A program made the translations under genes and the position numbers. Of a stretch of DNA of 45,980 bases, positions 27,803 to 39,000 are shown in pieces; position 1 is the stretch's first letter; every line of letters begins with the position of its first letter. The notes beneath the pieces were generated by a model. It saw nothing but the letters and a program-made list of their open reading frames with translations. It was not told where the DNA came from and did no database searches. Source of the DNA: Bacteroidota bacterium. GTDB taxonomy: Bacteria; Bacteroidota; Bacteroidia; AKYH767-A; OLB10. The stretch covers positions 1 to 45,980 of the forward strand of contig CANFIN010000012.1 of assembly GCA_947447155.1 (NCBI GenBank), in the 5' to 3' direction.

Positions 27803-28981
27803 ATGTCAAAAGATCGTTATCAAGCACACGACTATTATTTAATGGATGAATTGCTTACGGATGAGCATAAATTAATTCGTGATGCAGCTCGTGAATGGGT
27901 TAAAAGAGATGTTTCTCCAATTATCGAGGAATACGCTCAAAAGGCTGAATTCCCAACTCAAATAATCAAAGGCCTTTCTGAAATTGGAGCTTTTGGTCCA
28001 TATATTCCAGTTGAATACGGTGGTGGTGGATTAGATCAAATCTCTTACGGATTGATTATGCAAGAGATTGAGAGAGGCGATTCAGGGGTTCGTTCAACGG
28101 CTTCGGTACAAAGTTCATTAGTTATGTATCCGATCTATACTTTTGGAACTGAGGAGCAAAGAAAAAAATATCTACCTAAATTAGCATCTGGGGAATGGAT
28201 GGGTTGCTTCGGATTAACGGAGCCCGATCATGGATCAAATCCTTCAGGAATGGTAACAAATTATAAAGATGCAGGTGACCATGTAATTTTAAATGGAGCT
28301 AAAATGTGGATTTCCAATGCTCCTTTTGCAGACATTGCTGTTGTTTGGGCAAAGGATGATAATGGAGATATTCGCGGACTAGTAGTAGAAAGAGGAATGG
28401 AAGGTTTTAGCACTCCTGAGACACACGGCAAATGGTCGCTAAGAGCTAGCGCAACAGGTGAATTAGTTTTTGATAATGTTAAAGTTCCTAAAGAAAATAT
28501 TTTCCCAACGGTTAAAGGACTTAAAGGTCCGTTAAGCTGCTTAAATTCTGCTCGTTATGGTATTGCATGGGGGGCTATTGGTGCTGCATTAGATTGTTAT
28601 GATACAGCATTAAGATATTCTCAAGAGCGTAAACAATTTGGTCGACCAATTGGAGGATTCCAATTACAGCAGAAAAAATTAGCTGAAATGATTACTGAAA
28701 TTACGAAAGCTCAATTATTAACATGGAGATTAGGTGTTTTAAAGAATGAAAATCGCGCTACTCCAGCTCAGATTTCGATGGCAAAACGTAATAATGTGAA
28801 TATGGCAATTCAGATTGCACGCGAGGCTCGTCAGATGTTAGGCGGAATGGGAATTACAGGCGAATATCCGATTATGCGTCACATGATGAACCTTGAAAGT
28901 GTCATTACTTATGAAGGCACACATGATATCCATTTACTTATAACTGGTATGGATGTAACAGGATTCAACGCGTTTACTTAG
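27803..28981 (+). CDS. acyl-CoA dehydrogenase, glutaryl-CoA dehydrogenase-like
   Basis: GCFGLTEPDHGSNP, SLRASATGELVFDNV, RKQFGRPIGGFQLQQKKLAEM, YEGTHDIH motifs. Confidence 0.93.
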   Translation: MSKDRYQAHDYYLMDELLTDEHKLIRDAAREWVKRDVSPIIEEYAQKAEFPTQIIKGLSEIGAFGPYIPVEYGGGGLDQISYGLIMQEIERGDSGVRSTASVQSSLVMYPIYTFGTEEQRKKYLPKLASGEWMGCFGLTEPDHGSNPSGMVTNYKDAGDHVILNGAKMWISNAPFADIAVVWAKDDNGDIRGLVVERGMEGFSTPETHGKWSLRASATGELVFDNVKVPKENIFPTVKGLKGPLSCLNSARYGIAWGAIGAALDCYDTALRYSQERKQFGRPIGGFQLQQKKLAEMITEITKAQLLTWRLGVLKNENRATPAQISMAKRNNVNMAIQIAREARQMLGGMGITGEYPIMRHMMNLESVITYEGTHDIHLLITGMDVTGFNAFT

Positions 28982-29093
28982 AATTTTGCACTGATTTACA
29001 AAAGCTTAATTAGAACTTATAAAATTATTGTAACTATTTAAAGTTTGCAAAGTTTAAGTCGCAAGTTAATTAGAGGGGTATTTGTTTTTTTTA

Positions 29094-29101
29094 TATGTTT
29101 G
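29094..29101 (+). promoter_or_regulatory. -7 box-like TATGTTTG upstream of tRNA-Cys
   Basis: Matches TAnnTTTG, 15 bp upstream of the tRNA. Confidence 0.4.
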
Positions 29102-29115
29102 CCCCACCAACAAAA

Positions 29116-29186
29116 GGTCGTGTGGCCGAGCGGTTAGGCAGAGGTCTGCAAAACCTTGTACAGCGGTTCAAATCCGCTCGCGACCT
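29116..29186 (+). tRNA. tRNA-Cys (anticodon GCA)
   Basis: GGTCGTG/CGCGACC acceptor, anticodon loop CTGCAAA, T-arm GCGG-TTCAAAT-CCGC, U73. Confidence 0.95.
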
Positions 29187-29187
29187 C

Positions 29188-29220
29188 AAAAATCCCTGCA
29201 AGAAATTGCGGGGATTTTTA
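29188..29220 (+). terminator. terminator after tRNA-Cys
   Basis: AAAAATCCCTGCAAGAAATTGCGGGGATTTTTA. Confidence 0.7.
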
Positions 29221-29457
29221 TTTTGTCTAATAATTCTTTAAGTATGGAAAAACTTGTTGAAACAGCCTTTTTATTAGTTAAATAGGCATTAATTCTAATT
29301 GAATAAGAGCTATTTTTTTTATGAGTTTTTTGTCATTTTTAACTCACTTAAGAATCAAAAAAATATTGCTCGTTTTTCAAGGGAAATCAGCTGATTTTTA
29401 TTTACTTTGAGGCCCCTTAACAACCAAAACAACTATTTCAATCTTACTAACTAGTTT

Positions 29458-32400
29458 ATGAAAAAACTACTACTTGCAGTTATCTGCTGTTTAGGCATAT
29501 TGATGATTAACACTCAAGATGCATTTGCAACCCACTTAATGGGTGGTAATATGACCTATCAATATTTAGGTCTAAATTCAGGCACCGGGTTATACGACTA
29601 TCGTGTTACACTAAAAATTTATCGCTTATGCGACCCTGGAAGTTCTCAATTACCAATCAGCACTCCAATAGGAGCCTATCAAGATAATCCAGCAACACCA
29701 GGACAGAAGCAAAGAGTAGCATCAGCAAATTTAAATTTGATTTCTCAGCAAGCAATTGTACCTCCTAATGCTGGTGCAAGTTGTTCTTTTGCTCCAAATG
29801 TTTGTGTTGAAGAAGGAATTTATCAAACTACTATTTCTGTTCCTGCTAATACAACAGGATATTATTTTATATCTGATCGTTGTTGCAGAAATAACAATAT
29901 TGCTAACTTAACTAATCCCGGTGCTACAGGGCAAGCATATTACGCTTATGCTCCATCGCCGACTATTTCTAACAATTCTCCAACATTTGCTGTTCCACCA
30001 GTACCATTCATTTGCTCGAATGATACGGTAAGTATATTAAATCAGGCTATTGATGTTGATGGTGATTCATTAAGCTATGCTTTTGTTACACCATTTGCTG
30101 GAATTTCAAGTTCTGGCTCTCCTAATCCTGCTGCGCCTGCAACTTATACATGGCCAATTCCGAATGTGACTTATGCTACTAATTTTAGTAATACAACACC
30201 ATTTGGATTAAATAGCTATGCGGCTATGGATCCAGCAACTGGTTTAGGAATATATGTTTCGCCTAACCAAGGGTATTATGTTGTTGCAATTGAAATCAGC
30301 GAATACCGTAATGGAGTTTTAATTGGTATATCAAGATTAGATATTCAGATTATCGTAATTAATTGCCCTACTAATCCGTCACCAATAACAGCAAATACCC
30401 AAGCATCTTATACAATTCAAGAGGGACAAACACTTTGTATTAATATTGGCTACACAGATCCAAATGGCGACAGTTTATTTTTAACGCATACTGGAGATGT
30501 ATTTAACTCGACATTGGTAAATCCAACTGCAACTTTAGCTAATGCCTCTGGCGATTCAACTGTTTCAGCTCAATTCTGCTGGACTACCTCTTGTAACCAA
30601 GGAAGAACTACTCCATATCAATTCTCTACATCTGCAACAGACAATGGTTGTCCTGCAAAAGTTACAAATACTGTTTATACGATTAATGTAATTAATACAC
30701 AGAAACCGTCAGTAATGAATGGCCCTGATACGCTATGCTTAAATTCAATAACGGGTATTGCATATTCTGTATCATCAACTTCTGGCTATACCTATCATTG
30801 GTTGGTAACTAACGGAACGCAAGTTTCAGGAACAAATACTGCATCAGCAACAGTTAACTTTACTGCTACGGGATTAGCAACAGTTAGTATCGTTGCATTA
30901 AATCCATTTGGATGCCCTTCTGATACTTTAACAAAAACTGTATTTATAAAACCACAGCCTGCTGCGGTTGCTGGTAGTGATGTTTCGTTTTGCTCTGGAG
31001 GATCTGCTTCGTTAGGAACCGCTACTACTACAGGATATTCTTATTCATGGTCACCTTCAACTAATTTAAGCAGCGGCACTGTTTCTAATCCAACGGTGAC
31101 AATCAACAATACAGGAACAACTGCAACATCTACAACTTACATTTTGACTACAACACTTAATGGTTGTACTAATAAAGATACAGTTGTAGTTACTTCAAAT
31201 CCATATCCAGTTGCAAATGCCGGAAACAATGCATCAATTTGCAGTGGCTCTAGCGCGCCTTTAGGGTCGTTATCTACTTCTGGTTATAACTACACTTGGA
31301 CACCAAGCAGTGGGCTTAGTAATTCAGCTGTATCTAATCCAGTTTTTTCATTAACTAATACTGGAAACACTCCTGATACATTACAATATATTTTACTTGT
31401 ATCAAATAGCTTTTTATGTAGCGCAACTGATACCGTTCAGGTGATTGTCAGACCAGTTCCTACAGCTCTTGCTGGAGCAGACACTGGATTTTGTTCAGGA
31501 GGTAGTGGCGTCATCGGATCAACTAACACTAGTGGATATACGTACAACTGGTCGCCATCTTCTGGCTTAACAACTCCAACTTCTAGCAACTCTACCGTAT
31601 CGTTAACTAACACAACTACAGCTAATGATACTGTTAGTTATATTGTGACTACTTCATGGTTTGGATGTACTGCAAAAGATACTGTCAAAGTAATTGTAAG
31701 GCCAGTACCTACAGCGAATGCAGGAAGTAATTTGTACTTATGCTCTGGAGTAAATGGACAACTAGGTACGCTTTCAACAAGTGGATATAGCTACACATGG
31801 ACACCATCTACTGGATTAAGCAATCCAAATGTTGCTAACCCTATTGTTTCATTAACAAACAATGGTAATTCAACAGATACAATTTTCTATTACTTAAATA
31901 CTGATTTAGCAGGATGTCAAAATAATGATACGGTACGAGTTGTAGTTGCGCCAATTCCAAATGCGAATGCAGGAGTTGATCAAACATATTGTTCAGGACA
32001 AACTGTAACAATTGGTAGTCCATCTACAAGTGGTTATTCTTACTCATGGTCGCCAGCTACTGGCTTGACAACACCAACAGGCAATACATCAACTGTTACA
32101 CTTACAAATACAACTACGGCTAATGATACCGTTAATTATATCCTTACTACAACATGGTTTGGATGTATAGACAAGGATACTGTAAAAATTATTGTTAAGC
32201 CTGTACCAACTGCGAATGCAGGAAATAATTTATACTTATGCTCTGGAGTTAACGGACAATTAGGTACAGTTTCTACAAGTGGATATAACTATACTTGGAC
32301 ACCATCTACTGGATTAAGCAATCCAAATATTGCTAATCCAATTGTTTCTTTAACTAATAATGGAACTAGCACCGACACTTTATTTTATTATTTAAATACT

Positions 32401-35400
32401 GATCTAGCAGGCTGTCAAAATGCTGATACTGTTCGTGTAGTTGTTGGCCCGGTGCCAACTGCTAATGCAGGATTAAATCAAACTTATTGTTCTGGGCAAA
32501 GTGTAACTATTGGTAGTTCTTCTACAAGCGGTTATACTTATTCATGGTCGCCGACAACAGGATTAAACAATACAACAATTTCAAACCCAACATCTGCAGC
32601 TACGAATACAGGCAGCTCTCCGATAACAATTAACTATTCTGTTATAGCTACATGGTTTGGATGTAAAGACACTGCAACTGTGAATGTAACAATCAAACCT
32701 GTGCCTGTATCTATAGCTGGAACAAATCAGCTATTATGTTCAGGAAGCACTGTTCAACTTGGAGGCGCTACTACTAACGGTTACACCTATGTGTGGTCAC
32801 CAGGAACTAACCTTAGCGACAGTTTGATTTCAAATCCAACTTTAACTGATACAACAACTGCATCAACTCCTGACACATTGTATTATTCAGTTATTACTGA
32901 ATTGAATGGATGTACATCAACGGGATCAGTTCAAGTAGTACTTAGTCCAATACCAACAGCACAAGCTGGAAATGATATTACATTCTGTTCTGGACAATCA
33001 GGAACTATTGGCGATTTATCAGTTGTCAACTACAATTATTCTTGGTCTCCATCAACTGGTTTATCAGGAGCAAATCAATCATCATCATCTATAACTTTAA
33101 ATAACAGTACAAGTAATGTAGTTACTACTAATTATATTTTGACAACTAATTTATTTGGATGTATTGATAAAGATACTGTTGCGGTTAACGTAAAACCTTT
33201 GCCAACTTCTGAAGCAGGTGCTGCGGTTTCTTCTTGCAATGGTGATACTATTACAATTGGAACGAATACTACAAGCGGATATACCTATGTGTGGACGCCA
33301 ACAACTGGATTATCATCGAATACGAGTGCAACGACCGAAGTAATCATTAGCAACACAGGAACAACTCCTTCAACTGTTTATTACACGGTTGTAACAACTC
33401 TGAATGGATGTACAACATCAGATAGTGTTGCAGTAACATCTAATCCTTTACCTAACGTTTCTGCTCAGGCTACTCCATCTGCTATTTGCTTTGGCCAGTC
33501 AACAAGCATTAATGCTACAGGAGCTTCATCGTACAACTGGGTTGAATTAGCTAATCCTGGTATTTCAATTGGCAGTGGAGCTACATTATCAGTTACGCCT
33601 CTATCGACTACAACTTATGTTGTTGAGGGAACAAGTTCTGCAACTTGTATCAACTATGATACAATCACAATTACTGTAAATCCACTTCCAACAGTACAAA
33701 TAAATTCTTCTTCAACTAGTTTATGTAATGGAGATACGTTAACATTAACTGCAAGCGGTGCTACAAATTACAATTGGATTGATTTAGCATCTGGAAACTC
33801 TTTAGGAAGCGCGACAACAATTAATGTTTATCCTTCTGCAAATGCAGGTTATGCTTTAGTAGGAACAGATGGTAATTCTTGTGTAAACGCTGACACTATT
33901 CACATTAATGTTAACCCTGCTCCAACCATCAATGCAATAACAGGAACATTATCTGTTTGTCCTGGTGCAAGTGGCGTACAATACTGGGTGTTAAATCCAA
34001 ATGTTGCATCAACGTATAATTGGGCTGTTACTAATGGTTCAATTACCACTGGTCAGGGAACTGACACAATCAGCATTGATTGGCCAGGAATTCAAACGCC
34101 GGCTTTTATATCTGTGATTGAAGTAACCGATTTAGGTTGTCCTTCTGACTCAGTTCAATTACCTGTTAACATCAACGTGGTATTAGATCCAATTGCTCCA
34201 GCAGGGGCTAGTACAATATGTGCAAATCTTGCTCAAGGCATTAATTATACAACAATAAATACACCTGGATCTGTTTATACATGGCATGCACAAGGTGGAA
34301 CAATTGTAAGTGGAGATGGGACAAATAATGTAGCAGTAGATTGGAACGTAACAGGGCCTCAGACTGTAGCGCTATGGTACGATGAAAACAGTACAACCAT
34401 AGATACTGTTTGTGCCGGAGTTTCAGATACACTATATGTTACAATCAATCCAGCTCCTATTACTAGTGCAATAACAGGTAACAGTGCAATTTGTGTTGGT
34501 GACTCAGGAGTGTTTAGTGTTATTAATACATCAGGAAGCTCTTATAACTGGAGCATCACAGGTGGGACATTAAACAGCACATCAACAATAAATACTACAT
34601 CAGCAACATTAACTACAGTACCGGGTGCTACTATCAGCGTTCAAGAAACTAATTCTTATGGATGTATTGGTACGACTGTAACATACAACGTAACTGTTAA
34701 TGCGCTTCCTAACGCTGACGCAGGTACGAATGACACTATTTGCACAGGCACTACAACTACTTTAAATGCAAATGGAGGAACAATTTACAACTGGACAACA
34801 AATTCTACTTTAGATAACCTAACTATTTCAAATCCTATTGCATCACCTTCAGCAACTACTACTTATTATGTTTTAGTTACAGATGCTAATGGGTGTAAGA
34901 AATCAGATAGTGTTACTGTTATTGTAAATGCACTTCCTAACGTAACTACAAGTAATAATACTGCAATTTGTATTGGAGCTTCAACTACAATTACTGCATC
35001 AGGTGCCAACAATTATGTTTGGACTCCTTCTACAGGTTTGAGTAGTGCTGTTATTCCAAATCCTGCAGCTAATCCTACTACTACTACTACCTATTCTGTG
35101 GTAGGAACAGATAATAACGGATGTTCGAATTCAGCTAATACAACAGTTACGGTAAATTCATTGCCTACAGCTGTTGTTTCAACGGGTGGAACTATTTGTA
35201 ACGGAGGAAGTATTTCATTAACAGCAAGTGGTGGTTCAAGTTATAGCTGGAGTCCTTCAACAGGATTAACTAGTTCAACGGCATCTAACCCATCAGCATC
35301 CCCAAGTACTAATACAACATATACAGTAGTAGTAACGGATATTAATGGATGTACGGATGATGATCAAGTAACAGTTAATGTAAATGATCAACCAGTAGCT

Positions 35401-35913
35401 TCATTCGCAATTGATAGTGCAATTACAGTGATTGGATGTCAGGGTGTAGAAATTACATTAATCAACAATAGTACATACTCATTAAACTACGAATGGAATT
35501 TTGGTGATGGCAATTCATCAACAGACCCTAACCCAACGCATGTATATGCATTTGGATCTTCAACAAATATTACATTAATCGCATTAAACAACCAGTGTTC
35601 GGATACATTAGTTACTCCATTTGGGCCGGGTACATTGTCTGATTACTTTGATAATGTTCCAAACATTTTTACACCTAACAACGATGGAGTTAATGATTGC
35701 TTCAATCTAGGTGCTAATACTAAATTTGAAGATTGTACTTCTTGGGAAATTTACAATCGCTGGGGAACAAAAATCTTTACAAGCAGTTCGTCGCAAACAT
35801 GCTGGAACGGTAAAAAGGACAATTCCGGAGAAGACCAACCTGCAGGCACATACTTCTACTTATTAAAAGCAGGAAGTAGTGAATACAAAGGAACTGTACT
35901 TCTAAACAGATAA
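29458..35913 (+). CDS. giant repetitive surface protein with T9SS type B (gliding motility-associated/CHU_C) C-terminal domain
   Basis: THLMGGNMTYQYL N-terminus, about 18 Ig/PKD-like repeats, PKD YEWNFGDGNSSTDPNPTHVY, C-terminus NIFTPNNDGVNDCF...WEIYNRWGTKIF...WNGKKDNSGEDQPAGTYFYLLKA. Confidence 0.93.
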   Translation: MKKLLLAVICCLGILMINTQDAFATHLMGGNMTYQYLGLNSGTGLYDYRVTLKIYRLCDPGSSQLPISTPIGAYQDNPATPGQKQRVASANLNLISQQAIVPPNAGASCSFAPNVCVEEGIYQTTISVPANTTGYYFISDRCCRNNNIANLTNPGATGQAYYAYAPSPTISNNSPTFAVPPVPFICSNDTVSILNQAIDVDGDSLSYAFVTPFAGISSSGSPNPAAPATYTWPIPNVTYATNFSNTTPFGLNSYAAMDPATGLGIYVSPNQGYYVVAIEISEYRNGVLIGISRLDIQIIVINCPTNPSPITANTQASYTIQEGQTLCINIGYTDPNGDSLFLTHTGDVFNSTLVNPTATLANASGDSTVSAQFCWTTSCNQGRTTPYQFSTSATDNGCPAKVTNTVYTINVINTQKPSVMNGPDTLCLNSITGIAYSVSSTSGYTYHWLVTNGTQVSGTNTASATVNFTATGLATVSIVALNPFGCPSDTLTKTVFIKPQPAAVAGSDVSFCSGGSASLGTATTTGYSYSWSPSTNLSSGTVSNPTVTINNTGTTATSTTYILTTTLNGCTNKDTVVVTSNPYPVANAGNNASICSGSSAPLGSLSTSGYNYTWTPSSGLSNSAVSNPVFSLTNTGNTPDTLQYILLVSNSFLCSATDTVQVIVRPVPTALAGADTGFCSGGSGVIGSTNTSGYTYNWSPSSGLTTPTSSNSTVSLTNTTTANDTVSYIVTTSWFGCTAKDTVKVIVRPVPTANAGSNLYLCSGVNGQLGTLSTSGYSYTWTPSTGLSNPNVANPIVSLTNNGNSTDTIFYYLNTDLAGCQNNDTVRVVVAPIPNANAGVDQTYCSGQTVTIGSPSTSGYSYSWSPATGLTTPTGNTSTVTLTNTTTANDTVNYILTTTWFGCIDKDTVKIIVKPVPTANAGNNLYLCSGVNGQLGTVSTSGYNYTWTPSTGLSNPNIANPIVSLTNNGTSTDTLFYYLNTDLAGCQNADTVRVVVGPVPTANAGLNQTYCSGQSVTIGSSSTSGYTYSWSPTTGLNNTTISNPTSAATNTGSSPITINYSVIATWFGCKDTATVNVTIKPVPVSIAGTNQLLCSGSTVQLGGATTNGYTYVWSPGTNLSDSLISNPTLTDTTTASTPDTLYYSVITELNGCTSTGSVQVVLSPIPTAQAGNDITFCSGQSGTIGDLSVVNYNYSWSPSTGLSGANQSSSSITLNNSTSNVVTTNYILTTNLFGCIDKDTVAVNVKPLPTSEAGAAVSSCNGDTITIGTNTTSGYTYVWTPTTGLSSNTSATTEVIISNTGTTPSTVYYTVVTTLNGCTTSDSVAVTSNPLPNVSAQATPSAICFGQSTSINATGASSYNWVELANPGISIGSGATLSVTPLSTTTYVVEGTSSATCINYDTITITVNPLPTVQINSSSTSLCNGDTLTLTASGATNYNWIDLASGNSLGSATTINVYPSANAGYALVGTDGNSCVNADTIHINVNPAPTINAITGTLSVCPGASGVQYWVLNPNVASTYNWAVTNGSITTGQGTDTISIDWPGIQTPAFISVIEVTDLGCPSDSVQLPVNINVVLDPIAPAGASTICANLAQGINYTTINTPGSVYTWHAQGGTIVSGDGTNNVAVDWNVTGPQTVALWYDENSTTIDTVCAGVSDTLYVTINPAPITSAITGNSAICVGDSGVFSVINTSGSSYNWSITGGTLNSTSTINTTSATLTTVPGATISVQETNSYGCIGTTVTYNVTVNALPNADAGTNDTICTGTTTTLNANGGTIYNWTTNSTLDNLTISNPIASPSATTTYYVLVTDANGCKKSDSVTVIVNALPNVTTSNNTAICIGASTTITASGANNYVWTPSTGLSSAVIPNPAANPTTTTTYSVVGTDNNGCSNSANTTVTVNSLPTAVVSTGGTICNGGSISLTASGGSSYSWSPSTGLTSSTASNPSASPSTNTTYTVVVTDINGCTDDDQVTVNVNDQPVASFAIDSAITVIGCQGVEITLINNSTYSLNYEWNFGDGNSSTDPNPTHVYAFGSSTNITLIALNNQCSDTLVTPFGPGTLSDYFDNVPNIFTPNNDGVNDCFNLGANTKFEDCTSWEIYNRWGTKIFTSSSSQTCWNGKKDNSGEDQPAGTYFYLLKAGSSEYKGTVLLNR

Positions 35914-35931
35914 TAAAAACATAAGTAATTG

Positions 35932-35962
35932 AAACGGAGCCCAAAAAGCTCCGTTTTTTTTT
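35932..35962 (+). terminator. rho-independent-like terminator
   Basis: AAACGGAGCCCAAAAAGCTCCGTTTTTTTTT. Confidence 0.8.
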
Positions 35963-36035
35963 AACCTTTTTGAATTGTATTCGTAGAAAGTCGGCATTGG
36001 ATAGAGAAAATCACTATTCCCGAAGACAGACTTAT

Positions 36036-39000
36036 ATGATAAAAATAAAAACTGGCACATTCAGAAGTATCGATAAAAAAATCGAGAGCTCATTTATTAT
36101 TGTGCTCGTTGTTTCGATTTTAAGTGTTTTTATAAGTTTTTATGTTATCAAAACAAATCAGAATAAAACAGCTGAAATAATAAATAAAACCAATCCCACA
36201 CTTTTACAGATTAATAAGCTTCAGCTATTAGTTCACAATTCTGCCTTATATACAAGTAATGGAATATACAATTCTAATCAACGATTTTATTTAGATAGCT
36301 TACAACAAATAAAAAATGTTGATTTTACTAAAATCAAGACAAAATTAATTGCTTTAAACAAATCGGATAATCCTGATTATGTACCATTAAATGATTGTAT
36401 CCATAAATATGAGTTGCTGCTGAATTCGGAAAATCATTTATTAAATTCTCTATATGCAGCAATTGACAACAACGACACAAAATATTATGCAAAGGCGACA
36501 TTAGAATTGCAAAAAATTATAATGCCCTCATCAAACGAATTAAGTTATCAGTTAAAAAAAATATCAAATCGTCAAGCTAATTTTTTAATTCATGTACAAG
36601 ATGAAATGCTTTACAGTTATAATTGGATATTGATTGTAGTTGTAGGATTATCTGTTATGTTGCTTTTATTAATGTTTAATGCAGCATATATTATAAAGAA
36701 ACAAATTTTAACTCCCGTTTTAAAAGTTCAAAATGTTCTGATACAACTTGGACGTGGTGAACTAGCGGAGTTCAATATTGAAACACCTGATAATGCTATA
36801 GGTGTTATGATTAAAGAACTTAAAAAATCAATTAGTAGTTTAAGAAAAAAGGCCGCATTTGTAGAGGAAATCGGGAAAGGAAATTTTAATCAAACTTTCG
36901 AACCTTTGAGTGCTAAGGATGTTCAAGGTAAAGCATTAATTGAAATGCGTAATCGCCTTGCTATTTCTCATGAATCAGAAAAATTAAGAAGGTGGCAACA
37001 CGATGGACTTGTTCGATTAAATGAAATTATGAGAACAAGTAACAAAGATTTTACTGATTTACTTGAGAAAATAATAGAAACAATTGTTGGGCACTTAAAA
37101 GTAGACCAAGCCGCGATATTTCTGCTTCATAATGAAGACATGAATGACCTTCATATACAATTGGGCGCTTATTACAATCTTAATAGTAAGATTCTAAATA
37201 GCAAACGATATGAATTGAAATCAAGTTTAGTTGGTAATGTTTTAGAAACAAAAAAAACTATAATATCAGCTGATACTTTTGATCCTTATTTTACAATTGA
37301 ATCCACTGAAGGTGTTGAATCTTCTTCATGTAATATTGTGGTTATACCATTAATGACAAGTGGAACAGTTGTTGGCGCAATTCAGGTTGCAAAGTTGAAT
37401 ACTTTTATTAATGAAGAAATAGAATTACTTGAAAAAATGGCAGAGCCTATAGCGGCCAGTTTATACAATGTTAGAGCGAATTTAAAAACAAATCAATTAT
37501 TAATTGAATCCCGAAAACAAGCTGAAGAATTAGCTTTTCAAGAACAAGAATTGAAAAAAATAAATAATGAATTAACTCAAAAATCCGAATTGTTAGAGGC
37601 CAGTGAAGAAGAATTAAAATTTAAGCAAGACGAATTAAAAAAAGTAAATTTAATTCTAGGAGAAAAAGCAAGACTTTTAGAAGACAAAAATATTGCAATT
37701 GAAGAAGCAAGAAGGAATATAACTGCAAAAGCAACTCAACTAGAACAAAGTAATAAATATAAATCAGCATTTCTTGCAAACATGAGTCATGAATTAAGGA
37801 CTCCATTAAACAGCATTTTAATTTTAGCAAAATTATTAGCTGAGGATAGAAAAAATCATCTCAACGAAAAACAAAGAGAACATGCGCAAGTGATTCATAA
37901 ATCAGGAAGTGATTTACTAATGCTAATAAATGACATTCTCGATTTATCTAAAATTGAAGCAGGGAAATTAGATTTACAATTTGAGAGAATGCCTATTGAC
38001 GAAATTATTGATGACATCTCATCTTTATTTGTTGAATTGGCCAATGAGAGCAAAATCAAATTTGAAATTGAATCAACTATTGAAAAAGATATTTTAATAT
38101 GTACAGATAGAATCAGGTTAGGTCAGATATTAAAAAATCTACTCTCAAATGCATTTAAATTTACACCTACAAATGGATTAGTAAAAGTTATATTTGAATT
38201 AACTACAGAAACAAACGAACTAATCATCAAAGTAATTGATACAGGAATTGGTATTGCAAGCGAAAAGCAATCACTTATATTTGATGCCTTTCAACAAGCG
38301 GATGGTTCGACAAATAGAAAATTTGGAGGTACCGGACTTGGACTAGCAATCTGTAAAGAGCTTACTTCAATGATGGGTGGTATTATTGAACTTAGTAGCG
38401 AACCATTAAAAGGGAGCTGTTTTAAAATACAATTGCCGCAAGATAATACTGCAGAAATCGAACAATTAAATAACGAAGCCATCAGTAATGAAATTATAGA
38501 CGTTGAATTAAATCAAGGAAGCGCTTATAACAAAAAGCTAGTATTAATAGTAGAAGATGATGTAATATTCTCGACAGTATTAACTGACTATTGTAAGAAA
38601 AATAATTTGGAATATATCGTAGCTCAAAATGGTGCACAAGCTTTGGAGCTAACAAAATCTTATAAGCCAAATGCAATCATACTAGATTTAATTTTACCAA
38701 TAATAAACGGATGGGAATTCATTGATTTAATAAAATCAAACCCAGATTTGAAAAATATTCCTATCCATATAATTTCCGCTGCAGATAAAAATATGAATGA
38801 TAAAAATTTGAAGGCTGATTCATATTTGTCTAAACCAGTCGAAAAAAATGACCTTGATTTATTATTCGAAAAAATAAAAAAAGAAAACAGTACTACATCT
38901 AAAATACTATTTATTGGACAACCAAACGAGATTGATAAGGCTGTATTGAAACAACTATCAAAAATTAATGTATCGCTAAGTATTAATTTTTTGTCTGATG

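Noticed and set aside
29082-29285. 67-aa plus-strand ORF
   Set aside because: Covers tRNA-Cys and its terminator; peptide is translated tRNA
29458-35913. Repeats as a possible frameshift or phase-variation tract
   Set aside because: The reading frame stays open across all repeats and no homopolymer or short tandem tract was seen at the gene start
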